Shown here: positions 1 through 11,032 of the stretch, piece after piece | Layout: each line of letters starts with the position of its first letter | Numbering within the stretch: the first letter of the stretch is position 1 | Source of the DNA: an uncultured Allomuricauda sp. | Lineage (GTDB): Bacteria; Bacteroidota; Bacteroidia; Flavobacteriales; Flavobacteriaceae | DNA length: 64,000 bases | Direction of reading: 5' to 3' | Assembly (NCBI RefSeq): GCF_947501165.1 | Contig: NZ_CANMUU010000001.1 | Location: forward strand, 1,116,001-1,180,000 | The notes under the pieces: generated by a model | Told to the model about the DNA's origin: nothing | Databases searched by the model: none | What the model saw: the letters and a program-made list of their open reading frames with translations, nothing else | Made by a program: the position numbers and the translations under genes

Positions 1-519
1 GAATACTTTAAAAGGAAAGCCACTTTTACTGATGCTGATGGCAATCTTTTCCCGGATAATGATGAAAGGGCCATATTCTTTGCAAAAGGAGTGGTCGAAA
101 CGGTAAAGAAGTTAAATTGGTCTCCGGATATTATCCACGTCCATGGTTGGATGGCTTCCTTACTCCCTTTATACCTAAGAAAATATTATGCGGATGAACC
201 TTTGTTCTCGGATAGCAAGATTGTATTGTCTGTATATGAAAAGGGATATGAAGGAGAGCTTGACAGTAAGATGAAGGATAAAATTAAGTTTGATGGGATT
301 TCCGAGGACAGTATTGAACCACTTTCCCAACCCGACTATAATAATTTGTTAAAGGTTGCCACCGATTATTCTGATGCCATTATTTTAGCTTCGGAAGGTG
401 TTTCTGATGACCTTAAGGCACACATAGATAACTCTTCCAAACCAGTTTTGCCCTATGTCTCACTTCAAGAGGCAGAAGAGGCTTATACCAATTTTTATAA
501 GACTGAGGTTTTAAAATAG
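1..519 (+). CDS. glycogen/starch synthase-like protein, 3' part (5' end outside window)
   Basis: The reading frame is open from the first base and ends at the TAA at 517-519, so only the C-terminal part is present. Visible residues include [14 protein letters not shown] and [20 protein letters not shown], which match the N-terminal (GT5-type) catalytic domain of glycogen/starch synthases, where the HxHxW region lies near the ADP-glucose acceptor site. After it the protein ends quickly, without the second Rossmann domain of classical GlgA. This fits the short single-domain version that Flavobacteriia carry next to a DUF4270 gene. The next gene starts 5 bp downstream, so the two are probably co-transcribed. 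Whether the short form is catalytic cannot be decided here. Confidence 0.72.
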   Translation, partial: EYFKRKATFTDADGNLFPDNDERAIFFAKGVVETVKKLNWSPDIIHVHGWMASLLPLYLRKYYADEPLFSDSKIVLSVYEKGYEGELDSKMKDKIKFDGISEDSIEPLSQPDYNNLLKVATDYSDAIILASEGVSDDLKAHIDNSSKPVLPYVSLQEAEEAYTNFYKTEVLK

Positions 520-524
520 AAGAC

Positions 525-2384
525 ATGCGAAATTTGAAAGGGATTAAACCCTTGGTGTTTACCATGGTTTTGGTTGTGACGTTGATTTCATGTGAAGAAG
601 AATTACGCACCATTGGAGATGGGGTTGTGGCCGGGGAGCCTTTTACCACGGGTCGAGAAGTATACGATGTTTTTGCCTTTAATAAAGGAGTACAGGCTGT
701 ACAAACCAATAGATTGCAGCTGTATCAACTAGGAGTTTTTAACGATCCCGTGTATGGTACAAGAAATGCGAGTATAGTTTCTCAAGTTACATTTCCAAAT
801 GGTTTGGCCAACCCAACTCTTGGGGATAATACACAGGAAACCGAGGACAATGCGGATTCAGATGACAATGATGCTACCATACCTGAAAACGAAACAGTAG
901 TTGAGGTGATATTGTACCTTCCTTTTCAACTTGCTCCAACTTCAGTTCGTGACTCGGACAATGATGGTGTACAAGACCAGTTTGATTCTGACCCTGAAGA
1001 CCCCAATTCAGACTCTGATGGAGACGGTGTTACGGATAATGACGAACGCATTTTAGGGTCAAATCCTCTGGACCCATCTGAAGATGGCTCAGGAGACGAT
1101 TTCATTGCAAACACTTTTCCACAAAGGTTTGATTTGGATAGTATTTTTGGGGATAGAACGCAAGAATTTAATTTAAGGGTGACACGATCCAATTTCTTTT
1201 TAAGAGACCTTGATCCAAATACAAATTTTGAAGATGCCCAAGAGTATTTTTCAAATCAGGATTTTGCAGGATTTGAAGGAGAAGTGCTCTATGATGGCTC
1301 TGGTTCAAATCAAGGACCTCTTACTATAAGTGATGAAGAATTTCTTTTCTTTTCAGAGGATGACCCAGATACTGAGGATGTTGACGAATCCTTGCAAGTC
1401 GAATCAAGATTACCGCCAGGACTTCGAATTCCTTTGGATAATGATTTTTTTCAAACTAACATTTTGGATAAAGAAGGACAAAGTGAATTGTTAAGCGTAT
1501 CTAATTTTCAGGACTTTTTTAGAGGAATACGAATTACAGGTAGTGGAATGGAAAATCTTATGTTTCTCTTTGACCTTACTCAAGCAAACATAACGATTAC
1601 CTATAATTTTCAAGATTATAATGCTACAGATGATACTGTAGAAACGGTAGAACGTAATCTAATATTCAACCTGCTTCAAGGAGCAAATAACAATGCAATA
1701 ACAGTTGGAAACGCAGTAAATACCTTTGAAGATGATATCTTGCCCGGAAGTATCTCTAGTCAGCTTGACACAGGAGAAAATGCCTCCAGAATTTATCTTA
1801 AAGGAGGAGTAGGAGCAATGTCCGAAATATTACTTTTTGGAGATGAGGAAGAAACCGATGGAAGGGGTCAAACTTTTATAGAAGAGATACGTTCAAACAA
1901 TTGGATCATTAACGAAGCCAATTTGGTTTTCTATGTTGATAGAGAAGCGCTATCTTCTGTTGGCGGAACTGAGGAACCTCCAAGATTGTATCTTTATAAT
2001 GCGGAGACAAATCAACCCATTTACAATTTTCTTACGGATCCAGACCCAACAGAAGTTTTAGAACCTCTTACCATTCTGCCTAGTTATGACGGTATTCTTG
2101 AAAGTGAGGGAAATATAGGGTTGCGGTATACCGTCAGAATTACCGAACACATTAACAATATTATTGTTCGGGATTCTAGCAACGCTAAGCTGGCATTGAC
2201 GGTATCTTCGAACGTAGGTATACCATTTGTCCGAGAGGCAGTAGGTACTTCAGGATCCGAAATAGATGTACCAATAATGTCTACAATCAATCCTTTAGGT
2301 ACTGTTTTGTTTGGAAGCAATATACCTACTTCCGAAGAAGATAAAAAATTAAAGCTTGAGATTTTTTACACAGAGTCCAATTGA
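525..2384 (+). CDS. DUF4270-family lipoprotein with thrombospondin type 3-like Asp-rich insert
   Basis: A 619-residue surface or outer-membrane lipoprotein. The N-terminus is a lipoprotein signal ending in LISC, with C23 as the lipid-attached cysteine followed by acidic residues. Length, context (between the glycogen synthase-like gene and glmS) and the beta-rich composition match the DUF4270 family of Bacteroidota, whose function is unknown. Residues about 143-187 form an Asp/Gly-rich stretch ([10 protein letters not shown], then [12 protein letters not shown]) that looks like calcium-binding thrombospondin type 3 repeats inserted in the family fold. The gene lies 5 bp after the synthase stop. 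Family assignment is from memory of context and sequence style; the Ca-binding role is inferred. Confidence 0.8.
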   Translation: MRNLKGIKPLVFTMVLVVTLISCEEELRTIGDGVVAGEPFTTGREVYDVFAFNKGVQAVQTNRLQLYQLGVFNDPVYGTRNASIVSQVTFPNGLANPTLGDNTQETEDNADSDDNDATIPENETVVEVILYLPFQLAPTSVRDSDNDGVQDQFDSDPEDPNSDSDGDGVTDNDERILGSNPLDPSEDGSGDDFIANTFPQRFDLDSIFGDRTQEFNLRVTRSNFFLRDLDPNTNFEDAQEYFSNQDFAGFEGEVLYDGSGSNQGPLTISDEEFLFFSEDDPDTEDVDESLQVESRLPPGLRIPLDNDFFQTNILDKEGQSELLSVSNFQDFFRGIRITGSGMENLMFLFDLTQANITITYNFQDYNATDDTVETVERNLIFNLLQGANNNAITVGNAVNTFEDDILPGSISSQLDTGENASRIYLKGGVGAMSEILLFGDEEETDGRGQTFIEEIRSNNWIINEANLVFYVDREALSSVGGTEEPPRLYLYNAETNQPIYNFLTDPDPTEVLEPLTILPSYDGILESEGNIGLRYTVRITEHINNIIVRDSSNAKLALTVSSNVGIPFVREAVGTSGSEIDVPIMSTINPLGTVLFGSNIPTSEEDKKLKLEIFYTESN

Positions 2385-2446
2385 TACCTTTCATGGATTT
2401 TTTACGTTATATATCTTAATGTAGCTTTTTTTTTACGTAATCATTT

Positions 2447-2454
2447 TACTTTTG
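2447..2454 (+). promoter_or_regulatory. candidate -7 element (TACTTTTG) for glmS
   Basis: TACTTTTG matches the Bacteroidota -7 consensus TAnnTTTG and lies 32 bp upstream of the glmS ATG. No clear TTG is visible at the -33 distance. The box is flanked by an inverted repeat, TTTTACG (about 2430-2436) and CGTAAAA (2455-2461), that could be an operator or could be chance in AT-rich DNA. Confidence 0.55.
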
Positions 2455-2486
2455 CGTAAAATATAAACTTCCAAATTACTTTTTCT

Positions 2487-4334
2487 ATGTGTGGAATTGT
2501 AGGGTACATAGGTCATAGAGATGCCTATCCAATTATAATTAAGGGATTGCAAAGACTGGAATATCGAGGATATGATAGTGCTGGGATAGCACTCTATCAT
2601 GACAGTCAAATTGTAGTATCCAAAACGAAAGGCAAGGTAGATGATTTAAAGGCAAAGGCTGAAACATCTGACAACATAGAAGGTCATTTGGGCTTGGGTC
2701 ATACAAGATGGGCTACCCATGGGGTTCCTAATGACACCAACTCACATCCCCACTATTCAAATTCCGGCGACTTGGTGATTATCCACAATGGAATCATTGA
2801 GAACTATGAATCCATTAAAAAGGCACTTGTCTCACGAGGATATGAGTTTCAAACAGATACAGATACGGAAGTTCTTGTGAACCTCATTGAAGAAGTTAAG
2901 AAAAAGGAAGAGGTCAAATTAGGACAAGCCGTTCAAATCGCACTCAACCAAGTAGTAGGAGCATATGCCATAGCGGTTTTTGATAGAAACAAGCCAGATG
3001 AGATTGTAGTGGCAAAGTTGGGAAGTCCTTTGGCTATTGGAATAGGAGAGAACGAATATTTTGTTGCTTCAGATGCCTCACCCTTTATTGAATACACCAA
3101 TAACGCAGTGTATTTGGAGGATGAAGAGATGGCGATAATCCGACTCGGTAAAGAAATAAAATTGCGTAAAATAAAGGATGACGCAATTGCTTATCCCGAT
3201 ATTTTAGAACTTCAATTGAATTTGGAGGAAATAGAAAAAGGTGGGTACGATCACTTTATGCTCAAAGAGATATACGAGCAACCACGAGCAATATTGGATA
3301 CATATAGAGGACGTTTACTTGCCGACCAGGGGATAATACGAATGGCGGGCATTGACCAAAACCTTGAGAAGTTTCTGAATGCCAATCGTATTATTATCGT
3401 GGCTTGTGGAACATCCTGGCATGCGGGCTTGGTTGCCGAATATATTTTTGAGGACTTGGCAAGAATTCCTGTAGAAGTAGAATATGCTTCTGAATTTAGA
3501 TATAGAAACCCTGTCATCACAGAAAATGATGTTCTAATTGCTATATCTCAATCTGGAGAAACTGCCGATACTTTGGCAGCCATAAAATTGGCCAAAGAGA
3601 AAGGTGCATTTGTGTTTGGTGTTTGTAATGTAGTGGGATCATCCATTGCTAGAGAAACCCATGCAGGTGCCTATACGCATGCTGGGCCAGAGATTGGTGT
3701 GGCCTCAACAAAGGCATTTACCACCCAAATTACGGTATTGACATTGATTGCCTTAAAACTTGCAAACGAAAAAGGAATCTTTTCTTCACCTCAGTTCCAT
3801 GAAATTTTGACAGAGCTTGAGAGTATTCCAAGTAAGGTAGAAAAAGCATTGGAGTCCAATGACCTTGTCTCTCATATCGCTGATATTTATAAAGATTCAA
3901 CAAATTGTCTTTACCTGGGAAGAGGGTATAACTTTCCTGTAGCACTGGAAGGAGCTCTAAAATTAAAGGAAATCAGCTACATCCATGCTGAAGGGTATCC
4001 AGCCGCGGAGATGAAGCATGGTCCGATTGCTTTAATAGACGAGCAAATGCCAGTAGTGGTAATTGCCACTAAAAAAGGACATTACGAAAAAGTAGTGAGC
4101 AATATCCAAGAAATAAAATCAAGAAGTGGGCGTATTATAGCTGTAGTCACAGAAGGCGATAAAACAGTCAAAGAGCTTGCAGACCATGTTGTGGAGGTTC
4201 CAGAAACAAATGAATGCTTGACACCTTTATTGACCACAATACCACTGCAATTGCTCTCTTACCACATTGCTGTTATGAGAGAATGTAATGTAGACCAACC
4301 TCGGAACTTGGCAAAGTCGGTTACTGTAGAGTGA
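2487..4334 (+). CDS. glmS: glutamine--fructose-6-phosphate aminotransferase (isomerizing)
   Basis: Cytoplasmic enzyme that makes glucosamine-6-phosphate from fructose-6-phosphate and glutamine, the first step to UDP-GlcNAc for peptidoglycan and LPS. The start MCGIVGYIG exposes the catalytic N-terminal cysteine (C2, Cys1 after Met removal) of the class II glutaminase domain. The substrate motifs LGHTRWATHG and NGIIENY follow. Two SIS sugar-isomerase domains occupy roughly residues 290-420 and 460-605, with SQSGETADT in the first, and the conserved C-terminal tail RNLAKSVTVE closes the protein. At 615 residues it is full length. It has its own likely promoter and a downstream terminator, so it is probably monocistronic. 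Confidence 0.97.
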   Translation: MCGIVGYIGHRDAYPIIIKGLQRLEYRGYDSAGIALYHDSQIVVSKTKGKVDDLKAKAETSDNIEGHLGLGHTRWATHGVPNDTNSHPHYSNSGDLVIIHNGIIENYESIKKALVSRGYEFQTDTDTEVLVNLIEEVKKKEEVKLGQAVQIALNQVVGAYAIAVFDRNKPDEIVVAKLGSPLAIGIGENEYFVASDASPFIEYTNNAVYLEDEEMAIIRLGKEIKLRKIKDDAIAYPDILELQLNLEEIEKGGYDHFMLKEIYEQPRAILDTYRGRLLADQGIIRMAGIDQNLEKFLNANRIIIVACGTSWHAGLVAEYIFEDLARIPVEVEYASEFRYRNPVITENDVLIAISQSGETADTLAAIKLAKEKGAFVFGVCNVVGSSIARETHAGAYTHAGPEIGVASTKAFTTQITVLTLIALKLANEKGIFSSPQFHEILTELESIPSKVEKALESNDLVSHIADIYKDSTNCLYLGRGYNFPVALEGALKLKEISYIHAEGYPAAEMKHGPIALIDEQMPVVVIATKKGHYEKVVSNIQEIKSRSGRIIAVVTEGDKTVKELADHVVEVPETNECLTPLLTTIPLQLLSYHIAVMRECNVDQPRNLAKSVTVE

Positions 4335-4357
4335 CCTTAACAAATACAATAAAAGTG

Positions 4358-4386
4358 AAAAAGGCTCCTGAAAAGGGGTCTTTTTT
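4358..4386 (+). terminator. rho-independent terminator after glmS
   Basis: AAAAAGGCTCC (4358-4368), loop TGAAAA, then GGGGTCTTTTT pair over 11 positions including two G-T wobbles and run into a T tract. It lies 24 bp after the glmS stop. Confidence 0.75.
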
Positions 4387-4428
4387 GTTAAAATCACATT
4401 GATTGCCTCATTTTTTTGGTGAAAAAGT

Positions 4429-4444
4429 ATTATGCATGCATAAT
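4429..4444. promoter_or_regulatory. 16-bp perfect palindrome upstream of a TonB receptor gene
   Basis: ATTATGCATGCATAAT reads identically on both strands and lies about 100 bp before the TonB receptor ATG, in the only intergenic stretch between the glmS terminator and that gene. A dimeric regulator site is possible; no factor can be named. Confidence 0.4.
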
Positions 4445-4541
4445 TTTTTTCAATTTTGTACCAAGCGAACCAAAAAAAATGTATATTCCGCTTCCAAAGT
4501 TTTACTTATCCTTAAAACTAATTTAACTCAAATTCAAACTA

Positions 4542-7304
4542 ATGAAAAAGCTTATAATTTTTTCCATGATGCTATTTGGAGCAGCTACCTTCGCCCAAAC
4601 CACAGTGACTGGAAAAGTAGTTGATGACAACAATGAACCCATACCAGGTGCCAATGTGGTGCTTGTTGGAAAAGCAGAGGGAACTACGGCAGATTTTGAT
4701 GGGAATTTCACCTTTAACACTTCGGAAGAACCACCATTTCAGTTGAGGATTACTAGTGTTGGGTTTTCTGATTTTTTAGTGGAGATAACATCAAACAATC
4801 AAAATGTATCTGTTACCCTTGCGGAGTCTTCTACTATATTGGATGAAATAGTGATTTCCGCTTCAAGAACACCAGAACGAATTTTTGAATCTCCAGTTTC
4901 CGTAGAGCGTTTTGGCTTAAAGGATATAAAAAATACTACGGCAGAATCTTTTTACGGAGGGCTTCAAAACTTGAAAGGAGTTGATATCAATACCAACAGT
5001 TTAACGTTCCAGTCAATCAACACTAGAGGTTTCGCAACTTTTGCCAACACCCGATTTTTGCAGTTGGTGGACGGGATGGACAACTCAGCACCTGGGTTAA
5101 ACTTCGTTTTGGGGAACTTGGTAGGGATGTCTGAACTGGAAGTGCAAAGTGTGGAGATTCTACCCGGTGCCTCTTCCGCGTTGTATGGAGCCGGTGCCTT
5201 CAACGGAATTCTTTTCATGACCAGCAAAAGCCCATTCGATTTCCAAGGAATTAGTTTTTATGCTAAAACAGGATTGACTTCCCAGGAGGCGGCTGGCGAC
5301 AATCAATATTACGACATAGGAATAAGGGCGGCCCACGCCTTTAGCGATAAGCTAGCTGTAAAAGCTAACTTTTCTTTCCTACAAGGTGAGGACTGGCACG
5401 CAGTTAGAACAGATGATTTGAATAGACCCGGTGCTGATAGAAGTGATCCGGCTTTTGATGGGTTGAATATTTATGGAGATGAGGCTTCTACAATTCTAAA
5501 TTTTGATTCTGCCGCTGGATTACCCACGGGAACTGTGGGTTCTGCAGAAGTATCTAGAACAGGTTACGAAGAAAGAGATTTGGTTAATTATGGAGCCCAA
5601 AGTGTAAAAACAGATTTCTCTATATACTATAGACCTTTCGCAGATGATTTTGAGATTATATACCAAGGAAGAATAGGTAGAGGTAATACTATTTATCAAG
5701 GTGCCAATAGATATGCGGTAAGAGGATTTAATCTGCAACAACATAAGATTGAATTCAGAAACGACAATTTCTTCTTAAGGGGATACATTGTCTCTGAAAA
5801 TGCTGGAGATTCGTATGATACTCGATTTACAGGTCTGAATATCAACAATCGATGGAAGTCGAATACTCAATGGTTCACCGAATATGCCCAGACCTATATT
5901 CCAACATTTTTAGGCGGTATACAGCAAGGAGGACTTTCGAGAGAGGATGCCTCAACAGCTGCGCATGCTGCTGCTAGACAGGCTGCTGATACAGGTAGAT
6001 TGATTCCTGGCACACCTGAATTTCAAGCTGCTTTTGATGCGGTTACTGCTGATGGAGATCTAACTACAGGTTCACGTTTTATTGACAATACTAAATTCCG
6101 TCATATTAACGGAAACTATAATTTGGCGCATTTGATTAACAATTGGGCTGATATTCAAGTAGGGGGTTCTTTCAGGGAGTATGAATTGAATTCACAAGGA
6201 ACAATCTTCACTGATATAGACGGTCCAATCACCTATAGCGAGTTTGGAGCATATGCACAATTACAAAAGAAACTATTGGATGATAGATTGAAGTTCACAG
6301 GTTCGGTTCGTTATGATAAGAATGAATTCTTCGATGGCTTCTTTTCTCCAAGAGTGGCATTGGGCTACACTGCTGGCGCCAATAGAAATCATAATATTAG
6401 GATTTCCGCTCAGCAGGGTTTTAGAAATCCGACTACTCAGGACTTGTTCATTGGACTTAATGCCGGAAGGGCAATTTTGGTAGGTTCTGCACCCGATAAT
6501 TTGGATAGGGACATAAGAACATTTGATGTGACTCCCGACGGACAAAATTTGATAGGACAATCTACAGTGGAAATCGTAGGCAGGGCTGCCTATGAAAACG
6601 CTTTCTCTGTTAACTCGGTATTGAGTGGTGCCCCTGAAGCTGTAAACGTACCAGTAGTTCAGCCTGAAGAAATTGCTACTTTTGAAGTAGGTTATAGGGG
6701 TCAGATAGGTAAGTTCACAGTCGATTTAAGTGGTTATGTAAATCGCTACAGCAACTTTATCACCAATCAAAATGTTATTGTGCCATTATATGGAACGGTA
6801 GGAGATAATAGCCTTTCTCTTTTGGCTTTACAGAATGGGGATAGTCAAGTTTATCAGACTTATACAAATTTGCAAGAAGATGTTGACTCTTGGGGAGGTA
6901 CAGTTGGTGTAGACACCAAGGTATTTGGAAACTTTGACTTGGGTGTAAACTACACCTATGCCAATTTCGATTTTGATAGAGAGAGGTTCCCAGATTTCCT
7001 TACCAGTTTTAACACGCCTGAACACAGAGTAAAAGCTTCTTTTGGAAATACAGAGTTGTTCAAAAACTTTGGTTTCAATTTTAACTACAGATGGAGCGAT
7101 AGCTTCTTATGGGAGGCCACATTTGCAGTTGGCGATGTGCCGGCCTACTCGGTTTTGGATGCACAAATCAACTATTCGGTTCCAAGTATAAAATCAGTAT
7201 TCAAAGCAGGAGGATCCAACCTTTTGGCGGATGAATATTTCCAAGCCGTAGGTACTGGTTTAATCGGAGCTATTTATTACGTTTCATGGACCATAAATCC
7301 ATAA
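4542..7304 (+). CDS. TonB-dependent outer membrane receptor with carboxypeptidase-regulatory-like N-terminal domain
   Basis: A 920-residue receptor with signal peptide MKKLIIFSMMLFGAATFAQ. A CarboxypepD_reg-like beta-sandwich follows (about residues 20-105: TVTGKVVDDNNEPIPGANV, then ITSVGFSDF). After it come a TonB-box region (LDEIVISASRTPE), the plug domain (about 115-225, with NTRGFATF and VEILPGASSALYG) and a long 22-strand-type barrel. This is the generic architecture of Bacteroidota receptors for siderophores, vitamins, peptides or glycans. No SusD partner follows, since atpD comes next in its own unit, so the substrate cannot be inferred. The last residues (YYVSWTINP) end in an aromatic/proline-rich strand rather than the usual terminal Phe. 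Confidence 0.9.
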   Translation: MKKLIIFSMMLFGAATFAQTTVTGKVVDDNNEPIPGANVVLVGKAEGTTADFDGNFTFNTSEEPPFQLRITSVGFSDFLVEITSNNQNVSVTLAESSTILDEIVISASRTPERIFESPVSVERFGLKDIKNTTAESFYGGLQNLKGVDINTNSLTFQSINTRGFATFANTRFLQLVDGMDNSAPGLNFVLGNLVGMSELEVQSVEILPGASSALYGAGAFNGILFMTSKSPFDFQGISFYAKTGLTSQEAAGDNQYYDIGIRAAHAFSDKLAVKANFSFLQGEDWHAVRTDDLNRPGADRSDPAFDGLNIYGDEASTILNFDSAAGLPTGTVGSAEVSRTGYEERDLVNYGAQSVKTDFSIYYRPFADDFEIIYQGRIGRGNTIYQGANRYAVRGFNLQQHKIEFRNDNFFLRGYIVSENAGDSYDTRFTGLNINNRWKSNTQWFTEYAQTYIPTFLGGIQQGGLSREDASTAAHAAARQAADTGRLIPGTPEFQAAFDAVTADGDLTTGSRFIDNTKFRHINGNYNLAHLINNWADIQVGGSFREYELNSQGTIFTDIDGPITYSEFGAYAQLQKKLLDDRLKFTGSVRYDKNEFFDGFFSPRVALGYTAGANRNHNIRISAQQGFRNPTTQDLFIGLNAGRAILVGSAPDNLDRDIRTFDVTPDGQNLIGQSTVEIVGRAAYENAFSVNSVLSGAPEAVNVPVVQPEEIATFEVGYRGQIGKFTVDLSGYVNRYSNFITNQNVIVPLYGTVGDNSLSLLALQNGDSQVYQTYTNLQEDVDSWGGTVGVDTKVFGNFDLGVNYTYANFDFDRERFPDFLTSFNTPEHRVKASFGNTELFKNFGFNFNYRWSDSFLWEATFAVGDVPAYSVLDAQINYSVPSIKSVFKAGGSNLLADEYFQAVGTGLIGAIYYVSWTINP

Positions 7305-7328
7305 TTTTTGACAACAACTCAAAGATGG

Positions 7329-7356
7329 GGCGCCGACAAAATCGGCGCCTTTTTTA
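7329..7356 (+). terminator. strong rho-independent terminator after the TonB receptor
   Basis: GGCGCCGA (7329-7336), loop CAAAA, TCGGCGCC (7342-7349), then six T. It is a perfect 8-bp GC-rich stem. Confidence 0.92.
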
Positions 7357-7404
7357 TTGCTATAAAAAAGGTTGTTTTCGTTTCTCTTTAAAGAAGTAAA
7401 AGTA

Positions 7405-7412
7405 TATCTTTG
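7405..7412 (+). promoter_or_regulatory. candidate -7 element (TATCTTTG) for atpDC
   Basis: TATCTTTG followed by C is the commonest flavobacterial form of TAnnTTTG. It lies 55 bp before the atpD start and after the upstream terminator. No good -33 TTG is seen at 19 bp. Confidence 0.6.
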
Positions 7413-7431
7413 CAGCCGAAAAAATCGATAG

Positions 7432-8976
<1,545 letters not shown>

Positions 8977-8981
8977 TAGAT

Positions 8982-9260
8982 ATGTATTTAGAAATTGTAT
9001 CGCCAGAAGCTACTTTGTTTTCAGGAGAAGTAACCTCAGTTACCGTTCCTGGAATCAACGGTGAATTTCAAATGCTTCAAAACCACGCACCTATTGTTTC
9101 TTTATTGGGAGAGGGTGATGTTAAGGTGCAAGGGAACATTGAAATCCATGAAGACTTTCAGACCAAGTTTACCCAAGGTGCCAATGGCGAAACCTTACTA
9201 TCCATAACTAGTGGAACAGTGGAACTAAAAGATAATAAAGTCATTGTTTTAGCAGACTAG
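8982..9260 (+). CDS. atpC: F-type ATP synthase subunit epsilon, beta-sandwich domain only
   Basis: A 92-residue protein beginning MYLEIVSPEATLFSGEV, with the motifs VPGINGEFQMLQNHAPIVSLL and TSGTVELKDNKVIVLAD of the epsilon N-terminal ten-stranded domain. The C-terminal helical hairpin that inhibits ATP hydrolysis in E. coli is absent. This short form is usual in Bacteroidota, so it does not suggest a broken gene. It lies 5 bp after atpD in a two-gene operon closed by the hairpin that follows. It joins the gamma stalk to the c-ring. Confidence 0.95.
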   Translation: MYLEIVSPEATLFSGEVTSVTVPGINGEFQMLQNHAPIVSLLGEGDVKVQGNIEIHEDFQTKFTQGANGETLLSITSGTVELKDNKVIVLAD

Positions 9261-9286
9261 TTCGTCTACAGAACATAATAGTATAG

Positions 9287-9311
9287 AAAAAAGCCGCTTA
9301 GCGGCTTTTTT
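9287..9311. terminator. bidirectional terminator between atpC and the GNAT gene
   Basis: AAAAAAGCCGC (9287-9297), loop TTA, GCGGCTTTTTT (9301-9311). An A tract on one side and a T tract on the other let it serve both the atpDC unit and the convergent acetyltransferase gene, whose stop codon overlaps its edge. Confidence 0.9.
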
Positions 9312-9840
9312 ATTGCATTACAATCAATGACCATTCCTTGCCATCTGAACGGTAGTTTTTGAGTTCTACAAACCCAATAGCTCTATGAGCATCCATAGAA
9401 CGTTGGTTTTTGGCATCAACCTCGGTAATAATTGTGTCAAAACCCTCAGGCAAGAACGCCTTCATATTTGCATATAGTTTTCTGAACAGTCCTTTGCCTC
9501 TATATGTTTTGGCAATACAGATTTGTCCCATTACCATATAATTACCCTTATTTTTCACAACCTTGTTTATTTCATAAAACATAGGTTTTAGTATTTCAAT
9601 GCTTTCCGAAAATGTAGGATGCATACAAAGAGCATACCCAACAACCTTTTCATTTTCAACTGCAATGATATGCTGGCACATATCGTTCATTTCCTTCAGG
9701 AGTTCTAAAGAATGCTCAACGGAGAGAAAACCATCTTTGATTATATCGCTTTGCGATAAGTTTTTAGGTAGATTTTGTTGCTGTAGTGCTAGAATTTGTT
9801 CTAATTCTTGAGTTGTTGAAGCCTGTTTATATACAATCAT
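9310..9840 (-). CDS. GNAT-family N-acetyltransferase
   Basis: A 176-residue protein of the GCN5-related fold. The acetyl-CoA loop is recognisable in QICIAKTYRGKGLFRKLYANM (about residues 106-126, a Q/RxxGxG/A-type motif written RGKGLF). Strand 5 and the C-terminal EVDAKNQRSMDAHRAIGFVEL pattern follow. This is a single-domain protein, probably acetylating a small molecule or a protein amine; the substrate cannot be inferred. It is transcribed convergently with atpDC and divergently from bioF, with only 37 bp to the bioF start, so both promoters are packed into that gap. Confidence 0.85.
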   Translation of the reverse strand: MIVYKQASTTQELEQILALQQQNLPKNLSQSDIIKDGFLSVEHSLELLKEMNDMCQHIIAVENEKVVGYALCMHPTFSESIEILKPMFYEINKVVKNKGNYMVMGQICIAKTYRGKGLFRKLYANMKAFLPEGFDTIITEVDAKNQRSMDAHRAIGFVELKNYRSDGKEWSLIVMQ

Positions 9841-9865
9841 TGCAAGCCTATTTCAATAAAGATAG

Positions 9866-9873
9866 TACTTTTG
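9866..9873 (+). promoter_or_regulatory. -7 element (TACTTTTG) placed 4 nt before the bioF ATG
   Basis: TACTTTTG is followed by AAAT and then the ATG at 9878. Since Bacteroidota transcripts begin a few bases after this box, the bioF mRNA would be leaderless or nearly so. Confidence 0.55.
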
Positions 9874-9877
9874 AAAT

Positions 9878-11032
9878 ATGCCAAATTTTCCATCAAAACT
9901 GGAGAAAAAACTTCAAAAGAGAAGGACAGAAAATGCATTTAGGGAGTTACCTAAAAGCCATAGACTAGTAGATTTTTCTTCCAATGATTATTTGGGCTTG
10001 GGACAATGTGATTGGATTGTTACAAAGGCAGAAAGTTTGTTGGAAAGCAGACAGATACAACAGCATGCGGCCACTGGCTCCCGTCTGCTGACTGGAAACC
10101 ATCAATTATACGATGAATTGGAAGATTTCTTATCCAAGTATTATACTTCTGATGCTGCACTGGTTTTTAATTCAGGGTACGATGCGAATATCGGATTACT
10201 GTCTTCAGTACCCCAAAAAGGGGATTTTATTTTCTATGATGAATTGATACATGCCAGCATTCGGGAGGGGATTTCCATGAGCAACGCAAAGAGCTATAAA
10301 TTTGCTCATAATGATTTAAAAAGCTTAAGAAGTAAGGTGAATACTTTGCTTGAAACACAATCAAGAAGTGATGACCAAGAGGTTTATGTGGTTACCGAGT
10401 CTGTTTTTTCAATGGACGGAGATTCTCCGAACCTAAAAAGTCTAGCAAATTTTTGTTCAGAACAGGGATTTCATCTTATTGTGGATGAAGCCCACGCCAT
10501 TGGCGTTTTTGAAAAAGGTCTGGTAGACAAGTTAGAGATAACAAACAAGATTTTCGCAAGAATTATAACCTTCGGCAAAGCTTTGGGCAGTCATGGCGCT
10601 GCTGTTTTAGGAAGTAAGCCGCTGAAGGATTATTTGGTAAATTTTGCGCGTAGCTTAATTTATACCACTGCTATGCCTCCACATGCCCTTGCAATTATAT
10701 TGGCCAGCTATTCTTTTCTGGAAGACGAAGGCGCAAAAAGGCAAAAACAACTGCATTACAATATTGATTTCTTTAAAAAAGAAGTGCAAAGATTGAATTT
10801 AGGAAGCTCTTTTCTGGGTAGTGACTCCGCCATCCACTGTATGTTGATACCTGGTAATCAGAAAGTAAAGGAGTTGTCACAAATTCTTCAGAAAGAAGGC
10901 TATAACGTTAAACCCATTCTTTCGCCAACCGTGAAAGAAGGAGAGGAACGGTTACGGTTTTGTTTACATTCATACAATTCTGAAAAAGAAATATCAAAAG
11001 TATTGTCACTCATAAAAGAACAACTAGAATAA
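9878..11032 (+). CDS. bioF: 8-amino-7-oxononanoate synthase-like PLP enzyme
   Basis: Alpha-oxoamine synthase of PLP fold type I. In the biotin pathway it condenses a pimeloyl thioester with alanine to give KAPA. Visible features are FSSNDYLGLG (residues 33-42), the glycine-rich ATGSRLLTGNH, the aspartate motif DEAHA (203-207) and the Schiff-base lysine in TFGKALGSHGA (K234). It has 384 residues, a usual length. AONS, KBL and serine palmitoyltransferase are close relatives; the adjacent bioD decides for BioF. The stop overlaps the next start as TAATG. The ATG at 9878 fits the family start and directly follows a promoter box. Confidence 0.93.
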   Translation: MPNFPSKLEKKLQKRRTENAFRELPKSHRLVDFSSNDYLGLGQCDWIVTKAESLLESRQIQQHAATGSRLLTGNHQLYDELEDFLSKYYTSDAALVFNSGYDANIGLLSSVPQKGDFIFYDELIHASIREGISMSNAKSYKFAHNDLKSLRSKVNTLLETQSRSDDQEVYVVTESVFSMDGDSPNLKSLANFCSEQGFHLIVDEAHAIGVFEKGLVDKLEITNKIFARIITFGKALGSHGAAVLGSKPLKDYLVNFARSLIYTTAMPPHALAIILASYSFLEDEGAKRQKQLHYNIDFFKKEVQRLNLGSSFLGSDSAIHCMLIPGNQKVKELSQILQKEGYNVKPILSPTVKEGEERLRFCLHSYNSEKEISKVLSLIKEQLE

